From Pseudomonadales bacterium (GTDB taxonomy: Bacteria; Pseudomonadota; Gammaproteobacteria; Pseudomonadales; Pseudohongiellaceae): a stretch of DNA of 60,422 nucleotides. The position numbers were made by a program, and so were the translations under genes. Location: positions 1 through 60,422 of the forward strand of contig JANQJM010000178.1 in the NCBI GenBank assembly GCA_028281635.1, in the 5' to 3' direction. Positions 25,993 through 34,217 of the stretch are shown here, piece after piece (the first letter of the stretch is position 1; every line of letters starts with the position of its first letter). The notes beneath the pieces are model-generated. The model was not told the DNA's origin, did not search any database, and saw only the letters and a program-made list of their open reading frames with translations.

Positions 25993-26007
25993 TGCGAATG
26001 ATTCTCA
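25993..26007. promoter_or_regulatory. Fur-like operator upstream of the 96-aa protein gene
   Basis: TGCGAATGATTCTCA fits the 7-1-7 Fur core with one mismatch, within AATGCGAATGATTCTCAATT. It lies 33-47 bp upstream of the minus-strand start at 25960. Confidence 0.72.
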
Positions 26008-26056
26008 ATTGCAAATATTAATTCTAATCTGTCGAAATCCAATACTTGCTCCCTAT

Positions 26057-26893
26057 TTAGTTGAGGCCGGTGCCTGCCTTAAACTGGTTTATGTGATATC
26101 CGGCAGTCATCCTTCTGACCATCCATGGAAATACCGCCAGCAATAATCGATAAGATCCAGGCATGCTGGCTCGAATGGCAGGGGATGCTTCCATGAAAGT
26201 TTGCGACTTCTCGAGTTCCCATCCCCATTCAGAAAGTAGCTTCGGATCATCGCAGGACCATCGAAACCAACTCTCTTGTTTCATTTTTTTCATGGCATCG
26301 TGTTTGTGTTGATTCTCTACCATTTGGGTTGAGGTGGTGTCAGTGATTAGGACGGAACCAGGAAACCTTTCTACGATTGGTTTGAGCGCTTTGCGCACTT
26401 CAGGTTCATATAAGTAAATAAGGACAGCTTCGGCAACGAAGCAATAAGGCCCGGGCAACTCGCTTACTTGATCAAGCCACTCTGAATCAAGCACACTCGC
26501 CGCTAGTTGCAGGCGCCTGTCAGTATCCTCGAAAAACTTCCTGCGTAGGGCCATTGCGTCAGGTAAGTCGATTTCCAGCCAGTGTGCCTGCCCATTATCG
26601 AGTCTTTCAAAACGGGTATTTAAGCCAGCACCGATCTCAATTACAGTTCCCCGAGGCCACTGAGTCAGAAATCTATCAACCGATTCATCAAACATCCGGG
26701 TGCGAATCGATGCGCCAGTCAGACTAGGGATGCCTTTCCACTTGCTGAAGTCATAGTCCAAAGAATCAACGATCTCAACTGCCTTCGGATCGTTAATAAG
26801 TCCCCGGTTTTTGCGGGTCTCTTCAGCTCGGCCGAGCAGAGGGATGAGCAAGGTTTCCTGCACCGGGCCTAGATCAATTTGTATGCTATTCAT
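26057..26893 (-). CDS. leucine carboxyl methyltransferase-like (LCM/Ppm1 family) SAM methyltransferase
   Basis: A 278-aa protein of the LCM family. Visible are TGASIRTRMFDESVDRFL (the family's arginine-rich approach), GTVIEIGAGLNTRFERLD (SAM motif I with GAGLNTR), HWLEIDLPDAMALRR (acidic strand 2 residue) and FVAEAVLIYLYEPEV. Family members methylate carboxylates of small molecules, and some are encoded in siderophore clusters. A perfect Fur-like palindrome stands 39 bp upstream, so the enzyme is expected to be made in iron limitation. Divergent from the TonB receptor gene. Confidence 0.88.
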   Translation of the reverse strand: MNSIQIDLGPVQETLLIPLLGRAEETRKNRGLINDPKAVEIVDSLDYDFSKWKGIPSLTGASIRTRMFDESVDRFLTQWPRGTVIEIGAGLNTRFERLDNGQAHWLEIDLPDAMALRRKFFEDTDRRLQLAASVLDSEWLDQVSELPGPYCFVAEAVLIYLYEPEVRKALKPIVERFPGSVLITDTTSTQMVENQHKHDAMKKMKQESWFRWSCDDPKLLSEWGWELEKSQTFMEASPAIRASMPGSYRLLLAVFPWMVRRMTAGYHINQFKAGTGLN

Positions 26894-26929
26894 ATTGAAG
26901 CCCCCACGAAACTTAAAGAAATTTATTTA

Positions 26930-26948
26930 AATGAGAATGATTCTCATT
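26930..26948. promoter_or_regulatory. Fur box, perfect 19-bp palindrome
   Basis: AATGAGAATGATTCTCATT is a perfect palindrome around a central G and contains the full 7-1-7 Fur core. It lies 37-55 bp upstream of the methyltransferase start at 26893 and about 600 bp from the divergent TonB receptor start. Confidence 0.85.
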
Positions 26949-27554
26949 AGCAACCATCGTAATTGGAAAGTTCTCTCCCGGCAAGGGTTTTTTACTGTGC
27001 TGGAACTCGGAACCCCTTTACTTCGTCAAGTGAGGTATAACCAGCTGATAAGGATTTAGCCATTGAGCACAGTAATGCCGAAAGCCATATGAATCGGCGC
27101 TTGTATCCCTAATCAATTTCCCAACAGCAAAGTCATGCAGGTTATCTGCGGTCAGATATCGCCGTTTTATTATTTCGAACGTACGAAACCACTCATCAGT
27201 CAGCAGTATCCGGGTCAGATTCTTTGTATCGCAGGGTGCCTGCTAAGCGTGTCTCAATCGAGTCTATCGATAGCTGCTTACTTAATCGGAAGGTGAGTTA
27301 GAGACTCTAATTATGAAAGCCTGGCTGCGGTTGTTCCTGAATCAACTTTTTTCTACTTAAAAATGGACTGGATTCGAGTTAGACAGATACAGAAAAATGG
27401 AGTAGTTTCGAAAGCAGTGTTTTAGCCGATCATACATACGGATCGGCATTTATCGGCTAATCGCCTTGGAGAGAATCAACTCAACACCCAATAGCAATTC
27501 AAAACTTAGAAATTCCGCCTGAAAACAACAATTTAAAAGTCGGAGGTATACCTC
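26949..27554 (+). promoter_or_regulatory. long leader of the TonB receptor gene, with overlapping inverted repeats at 27422-27460
   Basis: About 600 bp without a credible gene. Near the 3' end, TTAGCCGAT (27422-27430) pairs perfectly with ATCGGCTAA (27452-27460), while CCGATC (27426-27431) can instead pair with GATCGG (27441-27446). The two pairings exclude each other, as in an operator array or an RNA switch. A strong GGAGG stands eight bases before the receptor ATG. The function of the rest is not visible. Confidence 0.45.
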
Positions 27555-30401
27555 ATGAGAAGTAGTTCCAGGTGCTCGAACGTCTTACTCAAACGGTCAG
27601 CAATAGCAGTGGGAATTTCCCTGGCAGTTGCCAGTGCATCACCCATCTTTGCCCAAGATGACCTCGAAGAAATTATCGTAACTGGTTCCTTTATCAGGAA
27701 CAGTGATTTTACCGGTGCCAGTCCTGTAGATACCGTGGATCAGCAAACACTGCTGACCTATGGAGCCGCCAACATTGGACAATACATTCGCGATCTCACC
27801 TATACCCAAAATGTTGATACGGTGGCCAACGTTTTAGGGGGTGCCGGCGGTGGGCAGGACTCCAATTCAGCACAGTTTAACCTACGTGGATTGGGTGTGA
27901 GCAGCACGCTCACTTTGCTTGACGGTCGGCGCAACATTAACGATGCAGCCATCTCTTCCATATTGCCTGATATCGCAACTGACCGTATCGAAGTGGTGCT
28001 GGATGGTGGTTCAGCGCTGTATGGATCAGATGCTGTTGCGGGAGTGGTCAACCTCATTCCAATTAAGGAATTCGAAGGTGTGAGAATCAGAAGCTTCTAC
28101 CTTCGTGATCAGGATGCTGATTTTGAAGAACCAAAATTGGGCGTGTTGTGGGGCCACGATTTTGGTAATGGAATCAATATGGTTGCTGCGCTGGAGATTG
28201 GGCGTAAGACGCCTTTGAATAGAGGAGAGCGTCCGGAGTTTCTGCGAGTGGACAATGCTACTTTTATTGGAGCCCCAGGCCACTATCAACTATCCAATGG
28301 TTTGCCTTATCTTGATCCTGATTGTGGTGCCTATAACGAGGGTTTCGAGGACAAAGGCATTGATGGAAGTTTTCCGAGTGGCTTTCCAATAGCTGGTGGC
28401 CTGTTGTGTGGATTTCACTACGCTCAGTGGACTGACTACAATCGAAATGCCAACGACTATGTCTCCTACATCAATACCCGCTACGAAGCGAGCGACGAAG
28501 TCACCCTGGAGTTCCAGGCAGCAGTCAGTTATCGGGAATCAATATTTCACACAGAACCAGTAACACCGCTGGCCTCAGCCTGGTATGACCAGTTCACAAT
28601 TCCACCCGAGCATCCGGCGAACCCTACCGGGCTTGCTGTGCAGCCGGGAGTTTTTGGTATCGGTACTTACACAGTCTGGAATGGACTTGAGCAAGGGGTT
28701 GGTTCCAAGCCGAGCTATCTTGGAGAATCTTCATTCCAGGAAGACCGCTATCAGTACACCACCGAGGTATATAAGTTCGGTGCCGAGTTTGAGATCAGTG
28801 AAACCTGGGTCGGAGAGGCATGGTTCGGCTATCAGTCATATGAACAGCGGGTAGATACTTACGATGGAAACGCTTACCGCTTGATCGAAGCGCTGAATGG
28901 ACGCGGAGGCCCGAATGGCGATGAGTGGTTTAATCCGTTTAATTCACGTGATATTCGCTCTCAGTTTTACGACGCTGATCGCTCTGATGGGCGCTGGACG
29001 AACAACACCCAGGAAGTTGTTGACTGGTTGTTCGAAAGTGGAGATCACAACCTGCAGGAAGACCGCCTGATTATCTTCGATGCAATTGTGACTGGTGATT
29101 TGTTTGAATTGCCCACCGGCACTGTAGGTTCAGCCTTTGGAGTAGCGATACGAGATCGCGTCGATATTGCCGATGACTCGCCACTGTCGAAAGCCGGTTT
29201 GGATTTTTCCAGCTCAGCAGGCGTTACCGCCCCCCTTGGAGAGAGAATTCGTGATGGCTCCACCGTTAGAGCGGTATTTGCTGAGTTTGAGATACCCATA
29301 CTGGAGAATCTCAGTGCCCAGGTTGCTGCTCGCTACGAAGAGTTCAGTGATTTAAATCTTGATACCACTACGCCGAAAGTTGCCTTGCGTTGGCAGCCTC
29401 TGGAAAGCCTGGCTATTCGTGGTTCATGGGGTGAGAGTTTCCTGGCACCAGGTGCCGATCAGGTGGGTCCGCTAAATCGTACCGGCTGTGTCAACACCCG
29501 TACCGGACAGGACAGACTTACTGGTAATGATCTTTTGGGAGTGCTTAATTGCGCGTCGCAAAATCCCAATCTGAAACCGGAAGATTCCGAGATCTGGAAT
29601 GTCGGTTTTACCTGGGAAGGCATCGAGGGCTTGAGCATCAGCGTGGATTATCAAGAGATCGAATACGTCGACCGCATAACTACGCTGGGTACTCAGGACA
29701 CCACGGAATTGCAGTTCTTTAACACTATGGCTGCATTGGGAATTGATCCTGATACCTATGATGCTACTTCCGGCTCTGCTGATCGCGAAGCAGCACTAGC
29801 CTATGTTGCTGCAAATCCTTCACCCCTGATCACCAGAAATGCCGAAGGTAACCTGGTTGAGGTAACCCGAATTGCTGATAACATCAACTCTAATATCGTC
29901 GATGTTGTAGATTTAACAGCGACTTACAATTTCGACATTAGAGATTGGGGTAACTTCAACGTTGCGTTAAACGCTGCACACTATGTGACCTATGAGTATG
30001 TTGGTTTAAATGGTGTAGTAATAGACGCGAGGGGTCGAAGAAATGCAGATACCGCACTGGCACCTCCGTTGCCAGAATTGGTGGCGAACTTGCGCCTTAG
30101 CTGGAGCCGCGGTGATCATGCTGCCACTGTTCTGACAAAGTACACTGACAGTGTTACGTTTGATGGTGTATTTGCTTCAGGAACCACTCCACCCGCAGTG
30201 ATTCCTGACTCCTTTATTGCCAATGCTGCGTACACATACTTCTTCGATGACTTTTTTAGTACATCAGGAAATGTGACTCTCAGCGTAAACAATGTGTTCG
30301 ACTGGTATCCCATATTGCTGCCGGTGACTGGAGGCTTTGAAAGCCGACTCTACGACAACTTTGGACGAATGTTCTCCCTGAGTGTCGATTTCGAGCTATA
30401 G
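27555..30401 (+). CDS. TonB-dependent outer-membrane receptor
   Basis: A 948-aa receptor. A signal peptide (about 34 residues) is followed by the TonB-box-like DDLEEIIVTGSFIR, a plug domain with FNLRGLGVSSTLTLLDGRR and VLDGGSALYGSDAVAGVVN, and a long barrel ending in the usual aromatic C-terminus (FGRMFSLSVDFEL). The large, plug-rich form with NLRGLG and tandem Gly-rich loop (LGGAGGGQDSN) is typical of carbohydrate- or oligomer-importing receptors as well as siderophore receptors; neighbouring Fur-regulated genes favour a metal chelate. GGAGG ribosome site. A strong terminator follows. Confidence 0.93.
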   Translation: MRSSSRCSNVLLKRSAIAVGISLAVASASPIFAQDDLEEIIVTGSFIRNSDFTGASPVDTVDQQTLLTYGAANIGQYIRDLTYTQNVDTVANVLGGAGGGQDSNSAQFNLRGLGVSSTLTLLDGRRNINDAAISSILPDIATDRIEVVLDGGSALYGSDAVAGVVNLIPIKEFEGVRIRSFYLRDQDADFEEPKLGVLWGHDFGNGINMVAALEIGRKTPLNRGERPEFLRVDNATFIGAPGHYQLSNGLPYLDPDCGAYNEGFEDKGIDGSFPSGFPIAGGLLCGFHYAQWTDYNRNANDYVSYINTRYEASDEVTLEFQAAVSYRESIFHTEPVTPLASAWYDQFTIPPEHPANPTGLAVQPGVFGIGTYTVWNGLEQGVGSKPSYLGESSFQEDRYQYTTEVYKFGAEFEISETWVGEAWFGYQSYEQRVDTYDGNAYRLIEALNGRGGPNGDEWFNPFNSRDIRSQFYDADRSDGRWTNNTQEVVDWLFESGDHNLQEDRLIIFDAIVTGDLFELPTGTVGSAFGVAIRDRVDIADDSPLSKAGLDFSSSAGVTAPLGERIRDGSTVRAVFAEFEIPILENLSAQVAARYEEFSDLNLDTTTPKVALRWQPLESLAIRGSWGESFLAPGADQVGPLNRTGCVNTRTGQDRLTGNDLLGVLNCASQNPNLKPEDSEIWNVGFTWEGIEGLSISVDYQEIEYVDRITTLGTQDTTELQFFNTMAALGIDPDTYDATSGSADREAALAYVAANPSPLITRNAEGNLVEVTRIADNINSNIVDVVDLTATYNFDIRDWGNFNVALNAAHYVTYEYVGLNGVVIDARGRRNADTALAPPLPELVANLRLSWSRGDHAATVLTKYTDSVTFDGVFASGTTPPAVIPDSFIANAAYTYFFDDFFSTSGNVTLSVNNVFDWYPILLPVTGGFESRLYDNFGRMFSLSVDFEL

Positions 30402-30419
30402 CAGAAAGCGGTAAAACAT

Positions 30420-30453
30420 AAAAAAGGCTGATGGCACGCCATCAGCCTTTTTT
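30420..30453 (+). terminator. intrinsic terminator after the TonB receptor gene
   Basis: GGCTGATGG (30426-30434) pairs perfectly with CCATCAGCC (30439-30447) around a CACG loop, with A6 before and T6 after. The flanks allow use in both directions, so it may also stop the minus-strand transcript coming from 30877. Confidence 0.9.
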
Positions 30454-30511
30454 ATTGCCTGCACTAAAGTACTCGGCATTGTGCACGCCGCATTGAGTTG
30501 TTGATAGGTAT

Positions 30512-30877
30512 TTAGCGTTCCCGGGTCATAGACCAGGGCACAACACTTCCAAGCGCGGAGGCCGTACCAGATACCTTGTCGCCATCCACAGTCGCGCTCA
30601 TAACATATGTCATCGAGGCGCCGTCCCGGTTTATATTGAAACTTATCTTGTCGTCCTCAATGTTGCCATCCTCGATGGCCCATTTGCGGCCATTACCCAG
30701 ATCGAATTCACCAGTGAGTTGGTTGCCATCGGTTTTCATGGTGACAGTGGCGCTGACCGAACCCATTTGACTGCTCATGGCGAAGTTCCAAACACCATCT
30801 GCGGGTGAGTCGGCGAAGCTTGCGGAGCTTAGTGTGGAAAAACTGAGTAGAAAAGCTGCAGCGAGTATTCTTTTCAT
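30512..30877 (-). CDS. small secreted beta-rich protein, paralogue of the protein at 10320-10679
   Basis: The ATG at 30877 (121 aa) follows GGAG and opens a clean signal peptide (ILAAAFLLSFSTLSSASFA); the longer frame upstream has none. Mature part: DGVWNFAMSSQMGSVSATV, LTGEFDLGNGRKWAIEDG, MSATVDGDKVSGTASALG. The order G-W, TGEF-L, TVDGD-x-x-GT is shared with the lipoprotein-like protein at 10320-10679. Probably a small beta-barrel or sandwich of the lipocalin size class that binds a ligand or membrane. Function unknown. Confidence 0.78.
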   Translation of the reverse strand: MKRILAAAFLLSFSTLSSASFADSPADGVWNFAMSSQMGSVSATVTMKTDGNQLTGEFDLGNGRKWAIEDGNIEDDKISFNINRDGASMTYVMSATVDGDKVSGTASALGSVVPWSMTRER

Positions 30878-31076
30878 GTCCATCTCCTCGTTATTGTTGG
30901 GTTTACGCCCGCAACAGGCGCCATAAATCCGATTACGCATCGGATACTTATCCAGATCAGCGTGCCATATCGCTGGCAGGTTTGCCGCCTGGCGGCGTAA
31001 CTGTGGAGGCGCTTTCGCGTCTGCTATAGAAAAGGATTGAACCAATAGTCAGTTCCTTCGAGAATGGGAAGCAGTT

Positions 31077-31940
31077 ATGGGTATTCTCTCTATCAAATCG
31101 GCGCGTAAGTGGTGGCTCTGGGCGGGGGCGGCCAGCCTGCTTCTGTTCAGTGGTTGCCTGATGCTGAGTGACAATGGGCCCGCAATCGGTGAACCACCAG
31201 GCATCCAACAATTTGCATTGAGCGAGGTCCACCTGAATGTGTTGGAGAGCGGAGACACTCAGAGCACTCCGGTGGTGTTAATTCACGGCACGCCAGGTAA
31301 TGCCGGTTTTTTCTCCAGTTATCTCAGCGACCCCGGGCTACAGGACTTACACTTGTTGTCGGTGGATAGACCTGGCTGGGGCGACTCGGAAGTGTTGAGT
31401 GAATTTGACGGTCAATTATCTTCCCAGTCCGCAATGTTGGGCGAATGGCTTTGTCAGATTGCCGACGAGGCACCCGACAAGAAGTTAGCAATCGTTGCCC
31501 ATTCGTATGGTGCGACCCTGACGCCACGATTGATTATGGACAATCCATCCTGTATCTCTGCTGCACTGTTATTGGCTGGCGCGGCCGATCCGGCACTTGC
31601 GGCTCCCCGTTGGTATAACCGCATGACGAATGTGCCCCCGGTTTCCTGGTTAGCCTCGATTACCGGCCTCGGTCTGAAACGTTCCAATGATGAGATGATG
31701 CTAGTGCAATCAGGTTTGCAGGAAGTTCGGAATCGGTGGTCAGAAATCAATCTGCCGATCACAATCATTCAGGGTGAAGAAGATATGCTCGTGCATCCTG
31801 ACCATGCTGACTTTCTTGAATCCAATTTAAGTCATATTCCTGCCAATGTGATTCGCCGTACGGATGATGGGCATATGGTCGTCCACAGCGACAGGCAATT
31901 TGTCATAAGCGAATTGCGTAAACTACTTGATACTCTCTGA
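31077..31940 (+). CDS. alpha/beta hydrolase, membrane-anchored or lipoprotein
   Basis: A 287-aa hydrolase. The N-terminus has a hydrophobic segment ending in LLLFSGCLMLS, a likely lipobox (Cys at 23). Catalytic elements are visible: oxyanion region VVLIHGTPGN, nucleophile Ser143 in VAHSYGATL, acid in IIQGEEDMLVHPDH and His in DDGHMVVHSD. Probably an esterase or peptidase acting in the periplasm; the exact substrate is unknown. Convergent with the FMN-binding protein gene. Confidence 0.88.
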   Translation: MGILSIKSARKWWLWAGAASLLLFSGCLMLSDNGPAIGEPPGIQQFALSEVHLNVLESGDTQSTPVVLIHGTPGNAGFFSSYLSDPGLQDLHLLSVDRPGWGDSEVLSEFDGQLSSQSAMLGEWLCQIADEAPDKKLAIVAHSYGATLTPRLIMDNPSCISAALLLAGAADPALAAPRWYNRMTNVPPVSWLASITGLGLKRSNDEMMLVQSGLQEVRNRWSEINLPITIIQGEEDMLVHPDHADFLESNLSHIPANVIRRTDDGHMVVHSDRQFVISELRKLLDTL

Positions 31941-31957
31941 GCATTACCGGAAACACA

Positions 31958-33184
31958 TCAGCGCTTCAATAGTCCTTGTTTTATTCTGATCCCAATTGCC
32001 AGGGCAAAGGCCGCTATCACAATCAGTAAAACGATTCGTCCCAACTGCTGAGTGTTCTGTGCAGACACTGTCGTTGTTATTGTGGCGTCGTCTGCAACCG
32101 CTTCCCCGGTTACCAGGGCCAGTACTTCTGCTGGCAAGCTATACTCTACGCTGACGTAATCGGTGAATGCTCCGCTGCTCTCACTCATGTCATACATCAC
32201 GCTGAATGTGTCAGTGATGTCCACTTCAGCATCTATGTACATGGCAATTGCATGACGTGCCTGACCAGTGATTTTCCCCGCATCGGCGACACCGGCGAAT
32301 ACCACACGCTCTCTACTATTGGGGAAGAGTACATCGTTCTGCTTCACCCCTAAGCGACCCTGTTGCAGCCGTTCCACATTACCCGACAGTGCAATGAGCA
32401 ACATATGGCCATCCTCGATCATGCCACTGGCCGTTCTGTCAGCATTGGAATAAGCGTTGGCTCCGACCAGTAACTCACCAAGGCGATGATGCCCCATGTA
32501 GGCGATAGCGAGATTCAGGTTGTCTTCATTGGCGATGGGCACTGAGAGTTCTTTAACGAAACCGGATTCCTGATACTGCTCCCAGGACTGCGACTCGAGA
32601 GTTTGCAGGGCATTGTTGGCGACGCTTGCTTCAGCAGCGTAGCTGGTGTTCGGCAGGTAAGCCTCAGCGACCCGGCGCGCTGCATTTCTGACTCCTCGAG
32701 CCAAGGCCCAACTGCTAATGGTCGCCCGCGCCATACCGTCGATGTCTTGCCCAACACGAAAATCATCAGCAATCGACTTGTTGATGAACTGATCCGTAAA
32801 CCCGGAGTCACCGATGAAATCTCCGCGGAAGTTCTTGTAGGATTCCAGATAGAAAAGTACTTTAGTGCCAACAACTCTCCCTTCCAAATCGATGCCCACC
32901 AGGACGTGTATGGGCCCGCTAAACCCGATTTCTTCTGGCGGCAGATCGGGTGTGGTAAAGAGGTAGCCAAGTAGCACTTCTTCACCGGCGTCCGCTACGT
33001 GAAAAGCAGAGACCACGGGCGGCTGTCCCAGCTTTTCTGAAAACCGTGTTGCCTCAGGGAATATCTCTCGAAACCAGCTCGATTCCAGGTTTTGCCATTC
33101 ATCCTGTGCCGACGACAACGCGGGCAGGACCAGGCACAATAAGGACAGTAATCGAATGATCCGGTGACCTGGGTTCAATGGCAA
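31958..33184 (-). CDS. FMN-binding domain membrane protein, NosR/NirI-like N-terminal part only
   Basis: A 408-aa protein with signal peptide (LLSLLCLVLPALSSAQ). The middle is an FMN-binding domain like that of NosR, RnfG and NqrC: GYLFTTPDLPP, GIDLEGRVVGTKVL and DGMARATISSWALARGVRN, where Thr155 stands where the flavin phosphoester-bound Thr normally is. A C-terminal helix (GRIVLLIVIAAFALAIGIRI) anchors it. The [4Fe-4S]-binding and multi-helix half of NosR is absent and does not continue on either side, and no nos, rnf or nqr genes are near. Possibly a stand-alone periplasmic flavoprotein. Confidence 0.75.
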   Translation of the reverse strand: MPLNPGHRIIRLLSLLCLVLPALSSAQDEWQNLESSWFREIFPEATRFSEKLGQPPVVSAFHVADAGEEVLLGYLFTTPDLPPEEIGFSGPIHVLVGIDLEGRVVGTKVLFYLESYKNFRGDFIGDSGFTDQFINKSIADDFRVGQDIDGMARATISSWALARGVRNAARRVAEAYLPNTSYAAEASVANNALQTLESQSWEQYQESGFVKELSVPIANEDNLNLAIAYMGHHRLGELLVGANAYSNADRTASGMIEDGHMLLIALSGNVERLQQGRLGVKQNDVLFPNSRERVVFAGVADAGKITGQARHAIAMYIDAEVDITDTFSVMYDMSESSGAFTDYVSVEYSLPAEVLALVTGEAVADDATITTTVSAQNTQQLGRIVLLIVIAAFALAIGIRIKQGLLKR

Positions 33185-33205
33185 ATCCTTCTCGCTGTAG
33201 CGTGA

Positions 33206-34108
33206 CTAAACCGCTGTTGTTTCAACGTGTTCAACTTGTTCTGGTTTCTGCCAGGCTGCCACAAGACAGCCAGCGACAATCATCGCAGTACCGATTAGCG
33301 TTGTGATGGTCACACTTTCCGAAAACACTAGCCATCCAAACAGGGCAGCCCAGGCAAATGCAGTGTACTCGATGGGAAGTAGAGTGCTTGCCGGTGCACG
33401 CGCATAGGCCCAGGACATCATCATCAGGGACACCAGGCCCAGCACAGCAGCGGCCGCCAAATCTGGAAGAAGCGACAGAGATGGGGGTACTGCCAGGAAC
33501 GGAGCCAATGCGCCGAACAGTACGATGATCGTGCAATTCTGGAAGAATCCAATCTCGATGGGTTTTGCCACCACCGCTTGCTGACGTTGGAGTATCAGGT
33601 TATAGGCGTACAGCATTGCAGACATCAGGATGGCTGCAATGCCTCTGCCAACATCATCATCGTAGTCGCCTCCCAACCTGCCGGTGATGACCACGATGGC
33701 TCCGCCAAGTCCGATGATAGAGGCGAGTACAGCCTGTCTACTGATCTGTTCCTTAAGAATTATGGCGGCTAAATAAAGTGCAATGAGTGGAGCAATAAAG
33801 GTGAGTCCAATCGCTTCTGCTACGGGTAAGAACTTCAAGCCCCAGAAAAACAGAAAAGCCATCACCGAAATTACCAGGCCACGCCAGATATGCAGCTTTA
33901 AGACAGTAATTGTTGGCCAGGCAGGTCGTTCCCAGGCAAAAAGCAATCCGGCCAGGATTACCGCAATGGTGCTGCGCCAGAACATGGCGTTGTAGGTGCC
34001 GAGTTGCAGAGCCAGGCCTTTCATCACCACATCCATGCCAGAATAGGTGGCAATACCTGCGCAGGCAACGGTGAAGGCGAGACCTATTTTCTGCTTGTTA
34101 TCAGTCAT
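33206..34108 (-). CDS. EamA/DMT-family transporter
   Basis: The ATG at 34108 (300 aa) is preferred; the upstream frame would overlap the MutS-like gene. Ten hydrophobic helices in two repeats of five, with family landmarks FWRSTIAVILAGLLF, LPVAEAIGLTFIAPLIALYLA in the first half and YARAPASTLLPIEYTAFAWA in the second. Members export amino acids or other metabolites. Substrate not deducible. It is the downstream neighbour of the MutS-like gene on the same strand, about 110 bp away. Confidence 0.9.
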   Translation of the reverse strand: MTDNKQKIGLAFTVACAGIATYSGMDVVMKGLALQLGTYNAMFWRSTIAVILAGLLFAWERPAWPTITVLKLHIWRGLVISVMAFLFFWGLKFLPVAEAIGLTFIAPLIALYLAAIILKEQISRQAVLASIIGLGGAIVVITGRLGGDYDDDVGRGIAAILMSAMLYAYNLILQRQQAVVAKPIEIGFFQNCTIIVLFGALAPFLAVPPSLSLLPDLAAAAVLGLVSLMMMSWAYARAPASTLLPIEYTAFAWAALFGWLVFSESVTITTLIGTAMIVAGCLVAAWQKPEQVEHVETTAV

Positions 34109-34217
34109 GTTGGGGGTGGCGCTGAATTGGCGCGGCAAGCATACCGTAGTTTCAGGATTGAATACTAACGCATGCCGGAAGGGATTGGTGTGGATTACTT
34201 GGGGTAACGCCTGGCGA

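Noticed and set aside
30512..31045. Long start at 31045 for the beta-rich secreted protein
   Set aside because: The ATG at 30877 has GGAG and a clean signal peptide; the extension has neither.
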